Positions 58,074 through 64,000 of a stretch of DNA of 64,000 nt are shown here, piece by piece (positions within the stretch are counted from its first letter, which is position 1; the number at the start of each line of letters is the position of its first letter). Source of the DNA: Streptomyces chromofuscus (GTDB lineage: Bacteria > Actinomycetota > Actinomycetes > Streptomycetales > Streptomycetaceae); contig NZ_CP063374.1 of assembly GCF_015160875.1 (NCBI RefSeq), positions 3,596,001 through 3,660,000 on the forward strand, in the 5' to 3' direction. Under the pieces are notes generated by a model. The model was given only the letters and a program-made list of their open reading frames with translations. It searched no databases and was not told the origin of the DNA. A program made the position numbers and the translations under genes.

Positions 58074-60473
58074 ATGACGCACATCGACGCGGGCGCCGGT
58101 CTGTTTCCCGCGCAACCCCTGCGCGCGCCCTCGCCCACGACCGGGCTGACCGCCGCCGAGGTCGCCGAGCGGGTCGCGCGCGGGCAGGTCAACGACGTGC
58201 CGGTGCGCAGCAGCCGGTCGATGGCCGACATCGTCCGCGCCAACGTCTTCACGCGGTTCAACGCCATCATCGGTGTGCTCTGGGCGATCATGCTGGTCGT
58301 CGCGCCGATCCAGGACAGCCTCTTCGGCTTCGTCATCCTCGCCAACACGGGCATCGGCATCCTCCAGGAGTGGCGGGCGAAGAAGACCCTGGACTCCCTG
58401 GCCCTGATCGGCGAGGTGCGGCCGACCGTGCGGCGCGACGGGGTGGCCGCCGAGGTCGGCACGGCGGAGATCGTGCTGGACGACCTGATCGAGATCGGGC
58501 CGGGCGACAAGGTCGTGGTCGACGGGGTGTGCGTCGAGACCGACGGCCTGGAGATCGACGAGTCACTGCTCACCGGTGAGGCCGATCCGGTGGTCAAGCG
58601 GCCGGGGGACCAGGTCATGTCCGGCAGCTTCGTGGTCGCCGGGGGCGGGGCGTTCCAGGCGACGAAGGTGGGGCGCGAGGCGTACGCCGCCCAGCTCGCG
58701 GAGGAGGCGTCCCGGTTCACGCTGGTCCACTCCGAGCTGCGCTCGGGCATCTCCACGATCCTCAAGTACGTGACGTGGATGATGATCCCGACCGCCATCG
58801 GCCTCGTCATCAGCCAGCTGGTGGTGAAGCAGACCGACTTCAAGGGCTCCGTCGCCCGCACCGTCGGCGGCATCGTCCCCATGGTCCCCGAGGGCCTGGT
58901 GCTGCTCACCTCCGTCGCCTTCGCCATCGGCGTGATCCGGCTCGGCCGCAAGCAGTGCCTGGTCCAGGAGCTGCCCGCGATCGAGGGCCTCGCCCGCGTC
59001 GACACCGTCTGCCTCGACAAGACCGGCACCCTCACCGAGGGCGGCATGGACGTCACCGAGCTGCGCACGCTGGACGCCCACGACGAGGCGTACGTACGGC
59101 AGGTGCTGGGCGCCCTCGGCGAGTCCGACCCGCGCCCCAACTCCTCCCTGCAGGCGATCATCGACGCCTACCCCGACGCCGAGGAGTGGCGCTGCGTCGA
59201 GGCGCTGCCCTTCTCCTCCGCCCGCAAGTACAGCGGCGCGTCGTTCAGCGAGGGCAACGGCGAGTCCAGTACGTGGCTGCTGGGCGCCCCCGACGTCCTG
59301 CTCCGCGAGGACGACCCGACCCTCGCCGAGACCGACCGGCTGAACGAGCAGGGCCTGAGGGTGCTGCTGCTGGCCCGCGTCTCGGGCGACCTGGACTCCC
59401 CCGAGGTCGCCCGGGACGCCAAGCCCGCCGCCCTCGTCGTACTCGAACAGCGGCTGCGTCCCGACGCCGCCGACACCCTGCGCTACTTCGCCGAGCAGAA
59501 CGTCAGCGCCAAGGTCATCTCCGGCGACAACGCCGTGTCGGTCGGGGCCGTCGCCGGCAAGCTCGGGCTGGCCGGTGCGACGGTGGACGCGCGCCGGCTG
59601 CCGGCCGACCGGGACGGCATGGCCGAGGCCCTCGGCCGGGGCACGGTGTTCGGGCGGGTCACCCCGCAGCAGAAGCGGGACATGGTCGGGGCGCTCCAGT
59701 CCCACGGGCACACGGTCGCGATGACCGGCGACGGGGTGAACGACGTGCTCGCCCTGAAGGACGCCGACATCGGGGTCGCGATGGGCTCGGGGTCGGAGGC
59801 GACGCGGGCGGTGGCGCAGATCGTGCTGCTGAACAACAGCTTCGCCACGCTGCCGTCGGTCGTGGCGGAGGGCCGCCGGGTCATCGGCAACATCACGCGC
59901 GTGGCGACGCTGTTCCTGGTCAAGACGGTGTACTCGGTGCTGCTGGCGATCCTGGTGGTGTGCTGGCAGGTCGAGTACCCGTTCCTGCCGCGGCATCTGA
60001 CGCTGCTGTCGACGCTGACGATCGGCGTCCCGGCCTTCTTCCTCGCCCTGGCGCCCAACAAGGAACGGGCCAAGCCCGCCTTCGTGCGGCGGGTGATGCG
60101 GTACTCGATCCCCGGGGGTGTGCTGGCCGCGCTGGCGACCTTCGCGACGTATCTGTTCGCCCGCCACCACTACACCGGGCCCGGTGCGCTGGCGGCGGAG
60201 ACGAGCGCCGCGACGCTGACGTTGTTCCTGATCGCGATGTGGGTGCTCGTGATCATCGCCCGGCCGTACACGTGGTGGCGGGTCGCGTTGGTGGCGGCGA
60301 TGGGGGCGCTGTTCGTCCTGGTGCTGGTGGTGCCGTGGTTGCAGGACTTCTTCGCGCTGAGGCTGGTCGGGATGACGGTGCCGTGGATCGCAGTGGGGAT
60401 CGCGGGCGTCGCGGCGGTCGCCCTGGAGATCCTGTGGAGGTGGGTCGACCGCCGTTTCCCGACCCGCGGCTAG
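58074..60473 (+). CDS. Cation-translocating P-type ATPase, CtpE-like
   Basis: 799 residues. Transmembrane and actuator parts hold LTGEADPVVKRPGDQV (TGE motif). Phosphorylation Asp is D315 in CLDKTGTLTEGGMD. The P-domain hinge is MTGDGVNDVLALKDADIGVA. The M4 block VGGIVPMVPEGLVLLTSVAF carries PEGL, shared with CtpE of mycobacteria, a Ca2+ transporter; this is the basis for a divalent cation (Ca2+) prediction. No heavy-metal N-terminal domain is present. ATG 58074 follows a hairpin-bearing leader. Single gene. Confidence 0.93.
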   Translation: MTHIDAGAGLFPAQPLRAPSPTTGLTAAEVAERVARGQVNDVPVRSSRSMADIVRANVFTRFNAIIGVLWAIMLVVAPIQDSLFGFVILANTGIGILQEWRAKKTLDSLALIGEVRPTVRRDGVAAEVGTAEIVLDDLIEIGPGDKVVVDGVCVETDGLEIDESLLTGEADPVVKRPGDQVMSGSFVVAGGGAFQATKVGREAYAAQLAEEASRFTLVHSELRSGISTILKYVTWMMIPTAIGLVISQLVVKQTDFKGSVARTVGGIVPMVPEGLVLLTSVAFAIGVIRLGRKQCLVQELPAIEGLARVDTVCLDKTGTLTEGGMDVTELRTLDAHDEAYVRQVLGALGESDPRPNSSLQAIIDAYPDAEEWRCVEALPFSSARKYSGASFSEGNGESSTWLLGAPDVLLREDDPTLAETDRLNEQGLRVLLLARVSGDLDSPEVARDAKPAALVVLEQRLRPDAADTLRYFAEQNVSAKVISGDNAVSVGAVAGKLGLAGATVDARRLPADRDGMAEALGRGTVFGRVTPQQKRDMVGALQSHGHTVAMTGDGVNDVLALKDADIGVAMGSGSEATRAVAQIVLLNNSFATLPSVVAEGRRVIGNITRVATLFLVKTVYSVLLAILVVCWQVEYPFLPRHLTLLSTLTIGVPAFFLALAPNKERAKPAFVRRVMRYSIPGGVLAALATFATYLFARHHYTGPGALAAETSAATLTLFLIAMWVLVIIARPYTWWRVALVAAMGALFVLVLVVPWLQDFFALRLVGMTVPWIAVGIAGVAAVALEILWRWVDRRFPTRG

Positions 60474-60537
60474 GGGGTCCGGTGCGGAGAACGGGACCGG
60501 CCCCGGACGGCTTCCGGGGCCGGTGGAGCGGCGTCGG

Positions 60538-61410
60538 CTACTTCACGTCGACGTAGTCACCGGCGGCGACGGCCGCGCCGGTGCTCGGGATGCCCGCGTA
60601 GTTGAAGCGCCAGTAGCCGTCGTAGTAGGCCCTGTTGGTGGTCTTCAGCGCGCCGCCCGTGGCGGACGTGATGCCCTTGACGTTGGCGTAGCTCGTGGGG
60701 CCGGCCTTGCGGAACTGCAGGGCCACCTTCTGGCCGCTGAAGCCGACGTACTTGCGGGCCGCCCAGTCGGCACGGGTCAGCTTGCCGCTGACGGTGAGGG
60801 TGCCGCCCTTGACCACGGGCTCCGGGGAGGCGTTGACCGTCAGCACCGAGAAGCGCTGGACCTTGTGGGTGTTGTAGAAGTCGGTGTAGAAGAACTCACC
60901 GTCGTTGGCCTGGACACCGACGGCGACGTGCCAGGTGCCGGCGAGGATGTTGGCGTACAGGTCGCCCACCCCCTCGTTGTTCAGCCCGGCCGTGGCGGTG
61001 ATGCTGAGCTTGCAGGTCGACGTGGTGGCGCTGTTGGCCGTGCACGAGGCGACCTCCTCGTTCGGCGGCAGCCAGCCGTCGAGGTCGAGCGCCGGGTCGG
61101 TGCCGTGCCACAGGTCGAGGTAGGCGTCCGCGATGCCGCTCGGGTGGCTGGCCTGCACGTACACGTTGAACGTCTTGGTGCCGGTGCCGACGACGACGTT
61201 CTTGGCGTTGTTCACCGTCACCTTGGTGACGGTGGGCGCCGCCGCCGTGGTGACCTGGGAGGTCGGCTTGGCGGTGGAGGAGCCGAAGCGCTCGGCGACG
61301 CTCGGCCGGTCAAGGTCGGGACCCTGCGCGTCGGCCTGCGCGAGCGGTGCGGTGAGGGCGGACAGGGCCAGGGCGCCGGAGACGGCGGCCACAGTGGCTC
61401 GTATACGCAT
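60538..61410 (-). CDS. Secreted protein with Ig-like domains, unknown function
   Basis: 290 residues from ATG 61410. Cleavable signal peptide (RATVAAVSGALALSALTAPL, AQADA end). Mature part has two beta-rich repeats: VTKVTVNNAKNVVVGTGTKT to VGVQANDGEF, and VTVSG-type strands SPEPVVKGGTLTVSGKLTRA to YDGYWRFNYAGIPSTG. A single cysteine pair (VASCTANSATTSTCKLS) likely forms a disulfide. Secreted and probably cell-wall associated or free; no catalytic motif. Terminal gene before the long ATPase-like gene. Confidence 0.85.
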   Translation of the reverse strand: MRIRATVAAVSGALALSALTAPLAQADAQGPDLDRPSVAERFGSSTAKPTSQVTTAAAPTVTKVTVNNAKNVVVGTGTKTFNVYVQASHPSGIADAYLDLWHGTDPALDLDGWLPPNEEVASCTANSATTSTCKLSITATAGLNNEGVGDLYANILAGTWHVAVGVQANDGEFFYTDFYNTHKVQRFSVLTVNASPEPVVKGGTLTVSGKLTRADWAARKYVGFSGQKVALQFRKAGPTSYANVKGITSATGGALKTTNRAYYDGYWRFNYAGIPSTGAAVAAGDYVDVK

Positions 61411-61626
61411 GCGTTCCCCATGAGGAGAGGGGCCTCGCTGCCCTTCGTTCCTTGCGCGGCTCGTGAGCGCGGCGAGACCCGAGCGATCGTGGAGTCTGTT
61501 GACTCACGCGATCAGACCCGCGCCTTTCCTCAAAGGTTGTACGACGTGTGAAGGAGGCACGCGGAACCCTTCACCTCCGTGGCGCATGCCCCAGGAACCG
61601 CCGGGTCGGCGGCACGAGGTCCGTGC

Positions 61627-64000
61627 TCAGTCGAACCACCGGTCGCGCGCCAACTCCTGCGTCCGCGACGGGTCCTCCAGCAGTGCCGCCACCTCGAACC
61701 GTCGTGGCCACTGGCCCGCCGCCCAGGCCAGGCCCGCCGCGACGCCCTCCAGGGTCGCGGCGTGCAGGACGCCGTCGTTCGTCAGCCGCCAGTCGATCTC
61801 CACGCCGTCCACGACGAGTTCCTCGTGCTCGACGTACGTGTCCGGGGTCCGCGACCCCAGCAGCACCCGCACCGCCTCCGGCACGTCGTGCTCGGTGCCC
61901 TCGGAGTCGACCCCGCCGGTGACGGACTCGCTCAGCCGCCGTACCTGGAACAGCTCCGCCAGATCGGCCGCCCGGTCCGGCGGCACCGGCAGCAGGGGCA
62001 CGCCCTCGGTGAAGGGCAGCAGGTCGGGCGAGTCGACGACCACCGCGCCGGCCGCGTCCACGACCTCGACCCGGCCGTCGACGACCGCGCGCAGCTCGTC
62101 CGGGAGCGTCACCCGCTCGGGGTCCAGCTCTGCCAACGCGCCGTACAGCGCGTGCAGTTGCGCCCCGGTGACCGGCCGGTCGGGGTCGGCGAGCCGGTCC
62201 AGCAGCTCGGCCGCGCCGCCCGGCTCGTCGAGGAGGGCCGCCACCGAGGTGCGCACGCCGAGGGCCCACAGGACCTGCTCGTCGTCGAAACCGGTCGCGT
62301 CGGCCTCGTCGTACAGGCCGCGCAGCAGCGGGTCGCCGCCGGAGGCGAGCAGACCGGCGGGGCGGCGGCCGTCCAGCACCGGGTGCCCGCGCAGCCACCA
62401 GGCCGTGTACGGCCGTACGACCTCGTGCGTGCCGTCGGGGAGCAGGATCCGCACCGGCTGGGTGAGCGCGTCCCGCAGCGGGGGCCGGGCGAGCAGGGCC
62501 AGGGCCTGCGGCCACTTGTCGTCGTCCACGAGGTCCAGGTCCCGTACGGCGACCAGCTCGGTGGCGACCGGCGGCACCGGCGAGTCGGGGAAGCGGTCGA
62601 GGATGTCCTCGCACCACACGTCCACCGCGTCCAGCAGGCCGGGGTCGTCCGGCTCGGCGTAGTCGCCTTCGCGGGGCTCCAGTTCGTCCGGGTCGAGGAC
62701 GACGTCCGTGGCCCGGACGAGGGCGAAGCCGGCCAGCACGCCGCAGGCGGCCAGCGGCTGTTCGCCGAAGCGGTCGACCAACTCGGTGTCCACCGCCGCT
62801 AGTTCACCCTCACGCATGACCTGCGCGAAGGGACTGCCCGGGAGGACCAGCTCCCCGGCGGGCGCCGGCTCCCCCTCCTCGTCGGGGAGGGCCAGGGCGC
62901 CGAGCCACGGCTCGTCACCGGGTTCGAGACCGGCGTCGCGGACCAGGGAGAGGACGGTGTCCGCCAGTTCCTCGGCGTCCAGGGTGTCCTCCTCCCAGGA
63001 CGTCCCGCCCTCGTCGTCGAGGGAGGCGGCGACGGCGGCACGCACCTGCGGCGTGGTGAGGACCGCGCGGGGCGTCGCGGGCAGCGCGCCCAGCTTCTCC
63101 AGCAGCGGGTGCGCGGCGTCCGGGTGGGCGACCTTGAGGCCGAGCCGGGCGAGCGTCTCGGGCTCGATGCGGGCCGTGTCGGCGGTGGGCAGCAGTACCT
63201 GTCGGGGCCCGATGCTGGTCCGGCCCTCGGCGAGCGGCACGGGCAGGCCGGTGAGCCGGTCGGGGTCGACGCCCGCGAGGCTGTCGTACAGCCGCCACCA
63301 CCAGCCGGGTTCCTTCTCCAGCCCGGCCAGCCGGTCGACGGCGTCGCTCAGGCGCACCCGGGCGACGCCCAGCGTCCGCAGCTCCACCCGGCGTTCCAGC
63401 CCGGCGGGCAGCAGGGTGGGCAGCACCTCGGCGAGCACGCGCACGGTCTCGGCGCCGGCGCCCTCCACCACCTCGGCGTCGCGCGGCCGCAGCGACTCGG
63501 GCAGGTCCTCGTCGGGGCCCGTACCGGCCGGAGGCAGGAAGGAGGTGCGCGGCAGCCGCTGAAGGATCGCCTGCCGCAGCGCCCCGTCCAGCTCGCCCTT
63601 GCCCAGCGGTCCGGGCACGAGGTCGATGATCCCCTCGGTCACCGGCCGCCAGCCGGCGAGCAGTTCGGCGTAGGCGTCGGCGGCCTTCTCGACCAGGAAG
63701 CCGGTCAGCGGGCCGGGCGCGGCGTGCCGCCGGGTGGTGTCCAGCGGGAAGGACGCGATGAGCAGGGCGGGCACGCCGAGGGGCTCGTCGCTGGGGGTGG
63801 GGGCGTGCACGACGGGGCTGGTGCGCGGGCGTGCGGGGGCGCCGTCGTCGTCCACGGGCACGGCCCAGGTGACCGACCAGTGCGGGCGCAGCCGCTCCTC
63901 GACCGGCCGGTCGGCGAGCAGTTCGGGCGAGAGCAGGCCGTGCGCGGCGGCGGTGCGCCAGCGGGTGGCGCCGTCCCGCGAGTCCTCCACGACGGTCAGC
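61627..64000 (-). CDS. Sacsin-type ATP-binding-domain protein, C-terminal part (start outside window)
   Basis: The frame is open to the right edge; ~790 codons are visible and the N-terminal part is outside. The visible end begins with LTVVEDSRDGATRWRTAAAH, then VTWAVPVDDDGAPARPRTSP, and continues as a long acidic/Leu-rich protein (HPLLEKLGALPATPRAVLTT, WALGVRTSVAALLDEPGGAA). This matches the middle and C-terminal regions of large (~1000-residue) actinobacterial proteins whose N-terminus is a sacsin/Hsp90-like GHKL ATPase. The chaperone-like domain itself is not in view, so the call is by partial similarity. Stop at 61627. Confidence 0.7.
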   Translation of the reverse strand, partial: LTVVEDSRDGATRWRTAAAHGLLSPELLADRPVEERLRPHWSVTWAVPVDDDGAPARPRTSPVVHAPTPSDEPLGVPALLIASFPLDTTRRHAAPGPLTGFLVEKAADAYAELLAGWRPVTEGIIDLVPGPLGKGELDGALRQAILQRLPRTSFLPPAGTGPDEDLPESLRPRDAEVVEGAGAETVRVLAEVLPTLLPAGLERRVELRTLGVARVRLSDAVDRLAGLEKEPGWWWRLYDSLAGVDPDRLTGLPVPLAEGRTSIGPRQVLLPTADTARIEPETLARLGLKVAHPDAAHPLLEKLGALPATPRAVLTTPQVRAAVAASLDDEGGTSWEEDTLDAEELADTVLSLVRDAGLEPGDEPWLGALALPDEEGEPAPAGELVLPGSPFAQVMREGELAAVDTELVDRFGEQPLAACGVLAGFALVRATDVVLDPDELEPREGDYAEPDDPGLLDAVDVWCEDILDRFPDSPVPPVATELVAVRDLDLVDDDKWPQALALLARPPLRDALTQPVRILLPDGTHEVVRPYTAWWLRGHPVLDGRRPAGLLASGGDPLLRGLYDEADATGFDDEQVLWALGVRTSVAALLDEPGGAAELLDRLADPDRPVTGAQLHALYGALAELDPERVTLPDELRAVVDGRVEVVDAAGAVVVDSPDLLPFTEGVPLLPVPPDRAADLAELFQVRRLSESVTGGVDSEGTEHDVPEAVRVLLGSRTPDTYVEHEELVVDGVEIDWRLTNDGVLHAATLEGVAAGLAWAAGQWPRRFEVAALLEDPSRTQELARDRWFD

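Overview
The window is chromosomal DNA of a Streptomyces (order Streptomycetales). The signs are very high G+C with almost every third codon position G or C, frequent GTG/TTG starts, dense 4-nt ATGA/GTGA overlaps inside operons, a conservon (histidine-kinase-like protein, roadblock, DUF742, GTPase and P450s), mycothiol-associated DinB/maleylpyruvate-isomerase folds, an SCO4402-family protein and a DmdR1/DtxR-type iron regulator. The gene content resembles a core-chromosome segment of S. coelicolor-like species. No IS element, prophage, CRISPR array, rRNA or tRNA was seen. The right edge cuts a large ATPase-like gene and the left edge cuts a TetR gene.

Layout. 0-11.3 kb: mostly single genes and divergent pairs. 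These are the TetR C-terminus, an Lrp/LysE regulator-exporter pair, two flavin-split-barrel (PNPOx-like) proteins, a GNAT, an FMO-like flavoprotein, a divergent MFS/GlxA-type regulator pair and an anti-sigma-type ATP-binding protein. A decayed stretch at about 9.4-10.3 kb holds remnants of an acyl-CoA dehydrogenase and an acyl-CoA ligase. An EF-hand protein and a STAS anti-anti-sigma protein follow. 11.7-20.2 kb: a sigma factor overlapping a His-rich zinc anti-sigma/DinB fusion, purU, SCO4402-family, a solute-binding lipoprotein, a Pro-rich membrane protein with repeated ATQY motifs and an XRE/TPR regulator. 20.5-27 kb: a PrimPol-like protein, an alpha/beta hydrolase without its serine, dmdR1, a SIS protein, a PAS-PAS-GAF protein and a RidA-GNAT fusion.

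27.3-39.8 kb: citrate synthase and pdxH (divergent), then an eight-gene leftward operon: TIGR03084 DinB-like protein, AtuA-like DUF1446, acyl-CoA carboxylase beta and alpha subunits, acyl-CoA dehydrogenase, acyl-CoA ligase, LiuC/AtuE-type hydratase and a terminal TetR. Together these can activate, oxidise, carboxylate and hydrate a methyl-branched acid, as in the leucine (Liu) or acyclic-terpene (Atu) pathways. A large palindrome at the operon promoter is a likely TetR operator. 40-47.5 kb: an EamA exporter with a coupled small gene, then a six-gene conservon ending in a CYP157-like P450 (no ExxR arginine) and a CYP154-like P450.

47.6-64 kb: serC, a beta-propeller-like surface protein, an SGNH hydrolase, two paralogous Uma2 (DUF820) genes with the same leader hairpin, an aldo/keto reductase, ThpR with a 28-residue membrane peptide, a MarR/MFS unit with a palindromic operator, a ribbon-helix-helix protein, a purine permease with DUF2530, a CtpE-type P-type ATPase, a secreted protein and a sacsin-type ATPase-like protein. 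Structures that stand out are three long inverted repeats with hairpins nested in their loops at 3' ends of transcription units, a 10-bp-phased CGGAA array upstream of the STAS gene, and the duplicated Uma2 leader.
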